A model generated the notes under the pieces. It was not told where the DNA came from. It saw only the letters and a list, made by a program, of their open reading frames with translations, and ran no database searches. From NCBI GenBank assembly GCA_964019425.1, contig OZ025787.1, positions 62,001 to 126,000 of the forward strand: 64,000 nucleotides of DNA. Reading direction: 5' to 3'. Within the stretch, counting starts at the first letter, position 1. Every line of letters begins with the position of its first letter. Of this stretch, positions 53,242 through 64,000 are shown in pieces. The position numbers and the translations under genes are program-made. This stretch comes from Flectonema sp. DT1601 (Eukaryota; Euglenozoa; Diplonemea; Diplonemida; Diplonemidae).

Positions 53242-54591
53242 CTAAATTCCACAATCAGAGTTGTGTGATTTCACTGAGGACCTTCTTGGTGATTTAGATA
53301 ATTTCCTAAGAAGAGATCTAACAGAGAATGCGATGAATAAGAAGGCTACAACAGTAGCGGTAAGAGCTGTACAGACGAATCCAAGATTAACACCTTCCTG
53401 TTCATCCATTATACAAGTTCCTTCATAACAAGCAAAGCCAACATGACAATCGCTATCAACATTACATTGAACTCCAGACGTCGATGATCCTGCAGCAGTG
53501 TTCGCTACAGTTGGAACGTGACTGTCAATGGTTCTTGTCCAGTCAAATCCAGCAACTGAGGAAGCCTTTTTAATACAAAGAACACCTCCTTCTTTAGTAT
53601 CTCTCACCTTCTCTGAATGTTCATAACACTCTAATGCAGAGCATTGTTCAATCTTTCCAATTAACATCAAAACCGTCTTCGCGGCGTTTGATACATAACA
53701 TGAAGTAGTCTTAGCACCAGTAGTGACGATGCTTACTTTATTAGTAACAGTAAGACCAAGTGCAGCTCCTAAGTGAGCTTTTACTTGAAGAGCATTTCTA
53801 ATCTTTTGGCTGATAGTTGGAAGGGTGAGAGAAATATCGTCAGCCTCTAACTCTAATTCAACAGCTATGTGAACAGATGATCCACCAACAATACTGGTGT
53901 GAGAAAGAATCCTTCTTCCCATAAATACTTCCGACACTGCCTCAGCAACGTCAGAATCGAAGAAGTCGCTTGATCTCAAGTAGGACTCCTTGCTTGCTCT
54001 GTCAAAGTGAGACATAATAATAGTTGGTACCTTTGGGATTGATGCTTTGTCTTCTTTAACTGATCTACAGAGGTATTGAATAACTCCTTTAATTTGTTTA
54101 TGTTCGAATCCCTTTGAGCAATCACATTGCCAGGTACGTCTGTTACAGATTGCTGTGGAGTCTCCGAACGTTCTGCATTCGAAATCAGTTGTGCACCATG
54201 CGACAGACTCGGCAACAACACCAGGTAGTGCAGGTGCCAAAGAAACACTACTGGTGTTTCTTGTAGTTGGTTGTTCGATATAAACAGGTGACTCCGCGTC
54301 TAAGTCTTGAGAATCAGTAGAGTTCGATACGAGGCAAGTAGTCGCTCCGATATTTGGAGTCATATCCGCCTTCTGTGCGCCTACCATCATACACTTCCCT
54401 TCATTTTCTAAAGGGAGGTATGAAATCACTTGACATCCTACTGAACCTAAACAGAACTTCTGACATTCCTCAACAGACTCGGCAGGTTTTACATTCGCCG
54501 TGATCCAGTCACGTGCTCCCAGCACCTGATCATCTTCGCAGGACCAAATGAAAGACGAGGAAGAAGCCAATAATAAGGTGGCGATCATCAT
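53242..54591 (-). CDS. Type I membrane protein with PAN-like and EGF-like modules
   Basis: Single exon, 449 residues, ATG at 54591. Signal peptide MMIATLLLASSSSFIWS. Residues ~18-90 are PAN/apple-like (SVEECQKFCLGSVGCQVISY, GKCMMVG). Residues ~130-175 are EGF-like (WCTTDFECRTFGD, CDCSKGFEHKQ). Residues ~200-350 form an unrecognised alpha/beta domain. A second short Cys module lies at ~378-395 (CNVDSDCHVGFACYEGTC). One membrane helix at ~405-425 (GFVCTALTATVVAFLFIAF) and a basic, Ser-rich cytosolic tail follow. It shares module types, not overall sequence, with the serine-rich protein at 5923-8373. A surface receptor or adhesin is a fair inference. Confidence 0.8.
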   Translation of the reverse strand: MMIATLLLASSSSFIWSCEDDQVLGARDWITANVKPAESVEECQKFCLGSVGCQVISYLPLENEGKCMMVGAQKADMTPNIGATTCLVSNSTDSQDLDAESPVYIEQPTTRNTSSVSLAPALPGVVAESVAWCTTDFECRTFGDSTAICNRRTWQCDCSKGFEHKQIKGVIQYLCRSVKEDKASIPKVPTIIMSHFDRASKESYLRSSDFFDSDVAEAVSEVFMGRRILSHTSIVGGSSVHIAVELELEADDISLTLPTISQKIRNALQVKAHLGAALGLTVTNKVSIVTTGAKTTSCYVSNAAKTVLMLIGKIEQCSALECYEHSEKVRDTKEGGVLCIKKASSVAGFDWTRTIDSHVPTVANTAAGSSTSGVQCNVDSDCHVGFACYEGTCIMDEQEGVNLGFVCTALTATVVAFLFIAFSVRSLLRKLSKSPRRSSVKSHNSDCGI

Positions 54592-54797
54592 TTTGATGTG
54601 TTGTGTGTGTGTGTGGTATCTGTTTGAGAGGAAGTATTTAAAATAATATAATTCATCGAATAATTTAGATCACTTTGAGAACCCGTAGAGGTCGTTACTT
54701 ACAACTGCGAAGATAGTGTTGTCAGCAGAGTAGATTGATTGGAATTAAAATTATAAATACCGTCAGATGCGAGCCTTTGAAAACCACCTAAGCTTTG

Positions 54798-55664
54798 CTA
54801 GACGGGTTCAGCACGTCTTGACGCCATCAGAGAAATAAATCGATCAGCGCAACGGAACCAGGGCAGGTAAACATTTCGTCTTTGGTAAAGTGATGAAGCA
54901 ATCTTTTGCGCACTCTTCAAAGTATCGGACTCAGTACCAATTACAGTAGTTACGAAAATGTTCTTTTGTTTATCTTTTAGGATTTCTGATCGGATTGCCT
55001 CCACCATGGCGTATGTAAATGTTGCTGCAGCCTCTTCAAGAGGTGATGATCCAGGTTTGGGAAAGTTTTTAATAACAACAACAACAAACTGAGGATGGCT
55101 TGAGGAACACAATTTTATAAATGACTGAACTATTTTAAAATTAAAGTACTGCTCGATGTCGACCGAGCTGGCATTTTTCCAATCTTGACAACCTACAGGA
55201 ATATCAACCAAGACGACGAGCCCAAGACAGCCTTCTAATCCGCCAGTTGGGGATACAAAGGTAACAGGTTGGTTAATGTGGGGTGTTAGTTTCTTGTTAA
55301 TTTCTGATTTTAAATTGCCAACTAGTTCTCCGTCACCATCCATCATGATACGAACTGATTGAGAAGGCAGCTGTCTTAGAGCCCAATACTGAATCCATTT
55401 TCCCCAAAGAAAATCCCCAACAATCACAAAACAAAGCAAACAAACACCCGCAAGTAATAAATACACAAAAAAAGTACTTGTGAACAGCGCAGCATTAACC
55501 GACAGAATGATTGCTGCTGCTGTCTTGTCGATTTTCCAACTAGAAACCCATGCTAACAATATTAAGCTTACTGCTGCGATTGTACCAGTCAGTGGTACGG
55601 TTGCTACATACAATACAGGGAGAACCGCAAAGCAGTATTCAGCTGCAATTGGAAGCGACGACAT
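54798..55664 (-). CDS. Hypothetical membrane protein, possible degenerate SDR-like domain
   Basis: 288 residues from ATG at 55664 (MSSLPIAAEYCFAVLP); the frame opens two codons earlier with GTG. Residues ~1-95 contain three to four hydrophobic helices ending at LCFVIVGDFLWGKW. The rest is alpha/beta (LVVLVDIPVG, FVVVVIKNFP, ATFTYAMVEAIRSEIL, IFVTTVIGTESD). The order of a strand, a Y-containing helix and a following strand is reminiscent of the end of short-chain dehydrogenases, but the glycine-rich NAD motif and YxxxK are not intact, so this is weak. Family otherwise unknown. Confidence 0.65.
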   Translation of the reverse strand: MSSLPIAAEYCFAVLPVLYVATVPLTGTIAAVSLILLAWVSSWKIDKTAAAIILSVNAALFTSTFFVYLLLAGVCLLCFVIVGDFLWGKWIQYWALRQLPSQSVRIMMDGDGELVGNLKSEINKKLTPHINQPVTFVSPTGGLEGCLGLVVLVDIPVGCQDWKNASSVDIEQYFNFKIVQSFIKLCSSSHPQFVVVVIKNFPKPGSSPLEEAAATFTYAMVEAIRSEILKDKQKNIFVTTVIGTESDTLKSAQKIASSLYQRRNVYLPWFRCADRFISLMASRRAEPV

Positions 55665-56070
55665 CACCACAGATCTTATTATATTATTCCTATGAGGGGA
55701 ATTATATTAAACTTTGAAAGGATAAATTAAAAAGACTCATCATGAATCACTTCCAGATAGAAGGTAGAGTGAGTTCAGTGAAAACGAACGATTGCAAAAA
55801 ATGAAAAAAATGAAAAGAAAAAAAGAAATCAGATCTGCATTATTACTAATAACCAGATGAATTAAATAACAAAAAAAAAAAATAAAAAAAAAATAAAAAA
55901 AAAAATTAAAAAAAAAATAGTTACAGAGACTCTCCCACTCTTTTTTTTGTTTTGCTAAATAACCTGTAAATGGTTTCATGATTGGGTCTACTGAAAAAGA
56001 TTTATAGTATTGGCTCTCCTCCTTTACTTCCAAAACCACACAAAAGACAACTAATCTCGGATTAGCATCA

Positions 56071-56326
56071 GCAGGTGAGTTGTTACACACTCATAACTGT
56101 CTTGATGAACCGACACCGACACCTCTTGTGGAATCTGATGCAAAAAACAAAACATTAAAATTTATAATAAGTGAAAATCAAAAAAGAAGAAGAAGAAGAA
56201 GAGAGTAAAAAAAAAACCAAGGTACCGTTAGCACGTCGGCATAGTACTCAACAGAGCAATACCTGTATAGCGTGAGGGGTTTTCTTTTAAAATGTATCAG
56301 TTAGTATTCATGTCAGAATGCCGGTA
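56071..56326. repeat. Diverged direct repeat, copy A
   Basis: Shares ordered blocks with 56578-56825: GCAGGTGAGTTGTT at the start, an ATTTATAATA block, an A run then CCAAGGTACCGTT (56217-56229), ACGTCGG, and TTTTAAAATGTAT. Not coding in any obvious way. Confidence 0.75.
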
Positions 56327-56577
56327 ACAAGGGTGTGTCTAAGTGTCTAATTATAATATAAGGGATTCAGCGAAGGATTTGAAAAGAAGTACCACAGAAT
56401 ACAACTATACCATCCGTAAGGAGACAGTCAGCTTTACTCCAAATCAAATAGCCTGCACGCTATAGCATCTTATAAAACAGATATTAATGCAAGAACGACT
56501 TATAGAATTGTTTTTCTTAGTTATTACAAGGACATATAACGCTTGAGTATCGTCTATTTTCGGGACCGGTTCATTCG

Positions 56578-56825
56578 GCAGGTGAGTTGTTTTAACTCAT
56601 TGGATCGGATGCCGACTTCAACGGTCACCTTTTGTAGGATCTGATTGAATGAGTGAAAAAAGAAAAACATCAACATTTATAATAGGTGAAATCAGAAGCA
56701 AAAAACAAGAAAAAGAAAAAAGAGAAAAAAAAAACCAAGGTACCGTTTGGACGTCGGTAACAGAGAGAGTGGCGGATGGGATTATCTTTTTTAAAAATGT
56801 ATTCCTGGTAGTTATTACGGTAAAA
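56578..56825. repeat. Diverged direct repeat, copy B
   Basis: Second copy, 507-518 bases from copy A in the same orientation, with CCAAGGTACCGTT at 56735-56747 and the same block order. Divergence is mainly in the purine-rich middle. Confidence 0.75.
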
Positions 56826-56871
56826 GTAAATAGTTTTTTGGAATATATCAGATAGCTCCCACCGCTTGTAG

Positions 56872-56890
56872 AGAAGTACGTTGTACTTCT
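56872..56890. repeat. Hairpin, 8-bp stem
   Basis: AGAAGTAC, loop GTT, GTACTTCT: perfect inverted repeat just after repeat copy B. Confidence 0.7.
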
Positions 56891-56987
56891 TTGTAGATAA
56901 AAAAAAACGTTAACAATAACAATATTTGCGGTGAATGATATCACCGGCTTGTAGAACCAAAAAAGACCAATCCGTTTGGATTTTATG

Positions 56988-57014
56988 ACAACTTCTCCTT
57001 AACAGAGAAGTTGT
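56988..57014. repeat. Hairpin, 10-bp perfect stem, in 3' region of the EF-hand gene
   Basis: ACAACTTCTC and GAGAAGTTGT pair perfectly around a 7-base loop. It lies 62 bases past the stop codon of the EF-hand gene (minus strand), so it would sit in that mRNA's 3' UTR or in the intergenic pre-mRNA. Confidence 0.75.
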
Positions 57015-57075
57015 TTATTTTATGTGTGAAATTATTTTCTGTAGCGGGGTGTTCGCAGTACTCATGAGCGACAAG

Positions 57076-59022
<1,947 letters not shown>

Positions 59023-59333
59023 TTTGGGTAATGAAACTAATTGAAAAATAAAGAAACAATAAAAAGTAACATTAAAAGCGCAAGTATGGAAAAACAATCA
59101 CTCCATCTTTATTGAGGGCTGTAGAATAATAAAATATACAATAACTAACCCAATAACTTGATTACATTAACTGGTTATTGTTTTGCGCCTTAACCACAAC
59201 AATGGTGGTAGGCAGCATTATTTTCGGAGAAAAAGCTCAGGAGTTCAACGTAAATACAAAGCAAACTGTTGTATTTAACAATTTCACTAATAAAGAGAGT
59301 GAAGGAATCATTTACTGTCAATGAGGTTTCTGA
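59023..59333. other. Intergenic spacer
   Basis: About 310 bases between the EF-hand gene start and the ThrRS stop. The pyrimidine-rich stretch ending in AG at 59038-59037 is the only signal seen. Confidence 0.6.
59037..59065 (-). promoter_or_regulatory. 3' splice acceptor before the EF-hand gene
   Basis: A pyrimidine-rich tract ending CAATTAG at 59037, 14 nt upstream of the ATG at 59022. Confidence 0.6.
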
Positions 59334-61691
59334 TTACTCTGTTGGTGGACGAGGAATAGCGAGATCTCTAAATATTTCCAGTGTTTTCGTTACTGTCTTC
59401 TCACCAATGTTACCATCCTTTCGCGATCGTACCGAAACTGTTTGGTTTGTAACTTCTTCGTCACCTACTACGAGGACATAATTATATTGCGCCATTTGTG
59501 CATTTCTAATTTTCTTCCCCAGCTTTGCATCACTAGTGTCGACTGCGACTTCGAAACCCTCACCGAATAACGTGTCCTTTACTTGTTGTGCGTACTCAAG
59601 TTGCTGTTCTGAAACAGGTACAACAATTGCCTGGCGAGGTGATATCCAAAACGGCCATTTTCCCATCCAGTGCTCCGCTAGAATAGCAATGCAACGTTCA
59701 AGAGATCCGAATATCGCTCTGTGAATCATTACAGGTCTCTCTTTACGATCTTCCTCACCAGATGCTGATTTCTCGTATGCTAAGTCAAATCTCTCAGGTA
59801 GATTGAAGTCAAGTTGTAAAGTACCAAGTTGGTGCCATCCTGTTTGTGAGTGTTTGTGTGCTAGTTAACACTCTCCACGGCAGGGCAGTAGAAGGTGTGG
59901 ATTGTTTCTTAAAAAGATAAAACATAAATAATAAAAAGTATACATACTCATCATACAGTCTTCAATACGAATATCTATTTTCGGTCCATAAAACGCACCC
60001 TGACCAGGGCTAACGGTCCATATGTGACGAACCGTCTCTTGAATGTCAGAGTTGGTTGCCATTTTTGATTTAAGACTATTGACATGAGATGGTGAACCGT
60101 CGTAGATGGAGTCTGATAGCTGTTCGGGAATACCACAGAACTTGTTTAAAGCTCTTTGAAGGTATGCTTCACTCTTATCCCAAACATCAGGAGTACCTAG
60201 AAAATTGTCTTCCGGTCTCGTTGAGAGAGTTAATTGAAATTTGAATCCCAATATGCTGTACACGTGTTCAATAAACTTCAGAGCATTTTCAATCTCAGAC
60301 GTTACTTGATCAGGTCTGCAGAAGATATGAGCGTCGTCTTGACAAAATCTACGAACTCGTGTAAGACCACTCAGGGCACCAGCAAGTTCATTTCTGTGAA
60401 GAGCACCGAAGTCAGCGAATCTAATTGGTAATTCTCTGTAAGAACGCCTAGTGGATGAGTACATTAAACAGTGTCCAGGACAATTCATTGGTTTTAGAGC
60501 GTAGTTTTCTTTGTTGTCTTCTCCCTCACTGATGCGATACATGTCATCACTGTACTTAGTCCAGTGACCTGATGTTTCCCATAACTTCTTGTTGTAGATG
60601 TTTGGAGTGATAACTTCATCAAAACCACGTTTTCGATATTCTTTTCTCATCCAATCAGTTAGTTTGTTGTAAATCTTTGTTCCATTTGGAAACCAAAAAC
60701 AAGACCCAGGAGAATTCTCATGAAACATCCACAAGTTCTGTTGAACTCCAAGTTTTCGATGATCATTCTTAGCTGCCAATTCCATCGCCTCCTTCCATTG
60801 AGTTAAAAGTTTTTCTTGTGGAAATGAGATTCCATACATTCTCTGAAGTACTGGATTGGTTTCTTTATTTCTCCAGTATGATGATGAATTCTTGTGTACA
60901 GTAAGTGCTTTAACCATACCAGTGTGTGGTAAATGAGGTCCTTGGCAAGGATCAACTAGTGGACCACAACGATATACTACACAGTTGCCTTCATCACTTA
61001 CCTTGCTTTCTAAAGTAGCAACCTTGAAAGGGTTGTATTGGAAGAGCTTTAGGGCATCCTTTTTTGAAACAACAAGACGTTGAAACGGATGTTTCTTAGA
61101 AGTTATTTCTTTTACCAAGCTTTCAATCGACTGATAGTCGCTTTCAGAAATTGGATTTTCAGTTTGTGCCTCGTAGAAGAAGCCGCCATCACTGAGTGGG
61201 GGACCCGTTGATAGTTTTGCTCCATATTTCCATTCCATGGCTGCTCCAAGGATGTGTGCTGATGAATGCCAAAATACCTCAGGACCGTCAGAACTTTCCC
61301 AATCAAAGAGTTCGACTGTGCTGTCACACTCGAATGGCCTTCCCATGTCCCAGAGTTGTTGGTTTACTTTTGCTCCAACCATTTTTGCAGCCATCGAATT
61401 ACTAATTCCCTTTGCGATGTCCAGCGGAGTTGTCTTAAAGGCAATTGCGGAAACCTCACCGCCATTTGGAAGAGTGATTGTAATCGGCTTCTCTTTTGCT
61501 TCATATTCTAATCTTTGTTTCTCAAACAACTCATCAAAAGCAGCGATTCGATCCTCCCAGAAACTTGGTAATGGAGGCAGCTGTGTCATCTTATTTACTT
61601 TAGGCTGCTTCAAGATTGCAACCGACCTTGAGAAGCATCTCCGCTGTGACCACTGCGTCAGTTGAATAAATGATAAACGTTGAAAGTTCAT
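59334..61691 (-). CDS. TARS: Threonyl-tRNA synthetase, probably dual-targeted
   Basis: Two exons: 61691-59948 and 59839-59334, 749 residues, with a 108-nt GTATGT...ACAG intron splitting an Arg codon (DCMM-R-WHQLG). Domains: TGS-like (~60-130), second additional domain with HSSAHILG (the HxxxH editing/zinc-type motif), class II catalytic core with motif 1, motif 2 (FADFGALHRNELAGALSG, RVRRFCQDDAHIF), the zinc ligand region MNCPGHC, motif 3 around IHRAIFGSLER, and the anticodon-binding domain ending KKIRNAQMAQYNYVLVVGD. The ATG at 61691 starts a basic targeting-like presequence (MNFQRLSFIQLTQWSQRRCF); an internal Met35 (MTQLPPL) would give the cytosolic form. The frame continues upstream of 61691 but crosses likely AG acceptors, so that extension is not used. 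Confidence 0.93.
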
Positions 61692-61888
61692 ATTTGTGTT
61701 ACATAAGTGAAGCAACTGTTCAAAAGAAATGAACCAAGTAATGATTTCATTACTTAAAATATGTTTAAGAAATCGAAACAATAATAAGAGGAGGCGGAGA
61801 AGGGGATACGGGTAGTGACAAAGAGACTCTTGAGAACAAACCAAAACACTGGTCGAAGCTGCACAACAAGCGACTAGAGGGATGCTGC

Positions 61889-61921
61889 GATGCTGATAGC
61901 ACATCACAACGCGCTGTTTTT
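61889..61921. repeat. Direct repeat, copy 1
   Basis: Contains GCACATCACAACGCGC (61899-61914), identical to 62231-62246, with similar flanks. Confidence 0.75.
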
Positions 61922-62220
61922 GTAGATCTAAAGAAGGGAAAGTCTTAGAACATTATCTACGACTTTCCATATGAATGTACAGCTACGCACATCTCGGATA
62001 CGGAGCGGTAAACGCTTGCGATTGAAGGAAGGTTGAATTGTTGACGGCCACCATAATCGCAAAAGGTACAAACAGGTAACACGACCAACAAGAGGACAGA
62101 AAACAACCGTGAAAGTAACACACGGCAGGTCGCAGAGACCACAAAACAACACTTCGACTGAGACTCCACTGCTGAGGAAAGAATTATCGGAAACCTCATC
62201 AAGAGACTGAAGGAAGTTGA

Positions 62221-62254
62221 GATGTTGATGGCACATCACAACGCGCGTTGTTTT
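62221..62254. repeat. Direct repeat, copy 2
   Basis: Same orientation as copy 1, 332 bases away; flanks GATGTTGATG versus GATGCTGATA. Confidence 0.75.
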
Positions 62255-62807
62255 AGACTAACGACATTAAGTGAGCATCAAAACAACATTTATTGTTCTA
62301 TTTATATACATAACAGATATATGCAATCTTATCATTCCACATTCCAGAGAGATCTCTTCTTCAGTTCGCAAGTGGTATCGAGTTGCCCATTGAGCAGTCC
62401 ATACCCGCAGCGTACTAAGCGACCGATGTGCCAACACAGAACTGGCAGTATCGCCAACTTGTTGGCTCTGTTTGTCCTCAAGAACTAACAGCTGACCATA
62501 AACACAGCAGCACAACACCTCTCAAAGTTTATCTTACCTGTTTTTTTGTTTTATTGGAATGTATTACTTTAATCTTTAGTTTTATTATTTCAGTAAACTA
62601 AACTACTTTCATACCTCGGCTAACGCTTCGTTGGTTTGCTAACGTCTTCTGAACAAATAAAACTCTCATACCCTCAGTATACATAAATCACAATACAAAA
62701 TTATCACATTACGGACTAACAGTGTCGTGTTATTATTTAATGTTCTATACTTCAACATAGAGTCAACTACTCACCTCTCCATAACTAAAAACAGGTTGTC
62801 TTCAGGA

Positions 62808-64000
62808 CTAGTGTGGAGCTCCAAAAGGACTCGCTGCTGAATTCTCAAGAAGCTCTTTAAGCAAAAAGAAGAAACGATCGAAATCCTCAATGCTTCCTCT
62901 AATTCGCTTCACTTCTACTAGAGTTCCTTTACTTACTGTTGGAAGAGAAAGGATGCTGTAGGCGAGCTGTGTTTGTGAATTTAAATTTATTTCCAATCTC
63001 ATACAAAATTTAAAAATACATAAAAAAGTAAAACACTCCAATAACATACAATCCCTGCTTCTGTATTTATAAAACCTTTCACTTCAGAACTGAGATCCTT
63101 TACTTGCGGGTTTCCGTTTAGTTCAAGACATGCTCTAGTGATTGTCTGTAAAGTATCAGTAATATGAGCATCAAGTAATAGTGTTCCCATTAGAGTCTTT
63201 TCATTGTGACGAAAGCGGCTTTCAACATCAAAAGAGTTAAGACGAGCTGGTGATGATGATGATACTTGTGAATATGTTGGAGATGATTGTGAAACAGAAT
63301 CATCATCGTATCCCATTTCATCAAAACTGTGAAAAGGATCTTCAGCCATCCCATCTTCAGGAACGATAATACTCTTTCTAGCTTCATTCAGAAGGGACAT
63401 ATCAAAATCTTTACGAAACCATTTGTGTTCAACAACATTATCTAAAGTGATTCTCTTCATAGGATCTTTTGTTAACAATCTCTCAAGTAGATTATTAGCT
63501 TCAGGTGTAACGTGGTCAGGTACTCTATAATTTCCATTTTGGATGGTATCAAACAAAGCACCTGGATCATCGTCATCATCGAAGGGAAGAGTTCCAGTAA
63601 CCATCACATAGAGAATAATACCACAAGACCATATATCAGCTGGTACTCCATTGTATCCTCTTTTTGCCAACACTTCTGGAGCAACATAGTTTGGAGTTCC
63701 ACAGATAGTCTGCAGAAGATTATCACCTCCTTCTCGACCCCAAGATTGGATGTTTGCAAATCCAAAGTCAGAAATTTTTAAAACACCCTTCTCATTCAGC
63801 AATAAATTCTCAGGTTTTAAATCTCTGTGAGCAATTCCCTGATTATGACAGTATAAAACTCCCATAATTAGTTGATGGAAGTAGAACCTCGCCTGGTCCT
63901 CTGTGAATCTACCAGCGTCTTTTATCTCATTAAACAACTCACCCCCCGCAAATTCCATAATTAAATATATACATCTCGGTGTCTGTAAAACATCTTTAAG
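62808..64000 (-). CDS. SNF1/CIPK-like serine/threonine kinase, 5' end beyond right edge
   Basis: Two exons visible: 64000-63050 and 62966-62808, with an 83-nt intron (GTATGT...AACACAG) between codons. The N lobe is off the window. Catalytic loop HRDLKPENLL, DFGFAN, GTPNYVAPEVL and a D-x-W-S-C-G segment are intact, so an active kinase is likely. Residues of the substrate pocket (CGIILYVMVTGTLPFDD) match the CAMK/SNF1/CIPK group. The C-terminal domain (TRACLELNGNPQVKD, then across the splice TEAGILAYSILSLP, LVEVKRIRGSIEDFDRFF) resembles the CIPK/KA1-like regulatory end, V-x-V-K/R-x-x-G-x-x-x-x-F-x-x-F. A plant-type NAF motif was not identified. Ends in NSAASPFGAPH. Confidence 0.88.

Larger units (their letters stand above)
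55665..57075. other. Spacer with two-copy repeat, hairpins and a possible exon
   Basis: About 1.4 kb. It holds two divergent copies of a ~250-bp sequence and two hairpins (listed separately). On the minus strand 55930-56090 reads as a protein-like frame (RLVVFCVVLEVKEESQYY, PFTGYLAKQKKEWESL) interrupted by T runs; it could be an exon of a small gene but neither a start nor convincing splice sites were found. Confidence 0.5.
61692..62807. other. Intergenic spacer with a repeated motif
   Basis: About 1.1 kb. Minus-strand frames of up to 103 codons (61928-62239) have no family match. A ~33-base sequence occurs twice (61889-61921 and 62221-62254). Possible small RNA genes cannot be excluded; no protein gene is supported. 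Confidence 0.5.

Noticed and set aside
61692-61907. 72-codon N-terminal extension of ThrRS
   Set aside because: No conserved content, it overlaps the repeated motif, and AG acceptors lie between it and the ATG at 61691.

Overview
This is AT-rich nuclear DNA from a flagellated protist. Standard stop codons are used, mono- and trinucleotide runs are abundant, and cis-introns are few and mostly 55-110 nt with GTATGT-like donors. About two dozen credible protein genes are present and every one lies on the minus strand, a layout expected with probability near 2^-24 by chance. In nearly every gene whose start I checked, a pyrimidine-rich stretch ending in AG lies only 11-31 nt upstream of the ATG. 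Directional clusters plus a 3' splice site just before each start are the signature of polycistronic transcription processed by spliced-leader trans-splicing. Together with a paraflagellar-rod-domain protein this points to Euglenozoa or a lineage with the same expression style. Cis-introns in about a third of the genes argue against a trypanosomatid; a diplonemid, euglenid or similar is plausible but not proven.

Layout, left to right. 1-8.4 kb: an IQ-motif/basic protein cut by the left edge, a PP2A catalytic subunit (3 exons), ribosome-assembly factor MRT4 (3 exons) and a secreted serine-rich protein with PAN-like and EGF-like modules. 8.4-22.9 kb: ubiquitin-like/ankyrin protein, paraflagellar rod protein, two-pore channel, TPT-type transporter and a candidate tiny three-exon gene, separated by large AT-rich spacers. 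22.9-44 kb is gene dense: phosphatidylserine synthase, an unknown protein, DCC1, a 1791-residue ankyrin-ART-NACHT-pentapeptide-WD40 protein, a membrane protein, MCM6, a coiled-coil protein, a vanin-like amidohydrolase, ISCA2, a ubiquitin-like/coiled-coil protein and two tiny ORFs. 44-53.2 kb is a gene desert. 53.2-64 kb: a PAN/EGF-like membrane protein, another membrane protein, an EF-hand gene whose single intron appears to hold about 265 perfect AAC triplets, threonyl-tRNA synthetase and the 3' part of an SNF1/CIPK-like kinase.

The genes do not form one pathway. They mix housekeeping (PP2A, MRT4, MCM6, DCC1, ISCA2, ThrRS, PSS), Ca2+ signalling and membrane function (TPC, EF-hand protein, IQ protein, CIPK-like kinase), flagellar structure (PFR) and surface or defence-like proteins, as expected when co-transcription does not imply co-function.

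The most notable item is the gene at 28593-34039: a STAND-type NTPase sensor that carries an arginine-ADP-ribosyltransferase-like domain between its ankyrin repeats and its NACHT domain. The intronic (AAC)n expansion, the trans-splicing signature and the SH3-like insert in the two-pore channel are the next most interesting.
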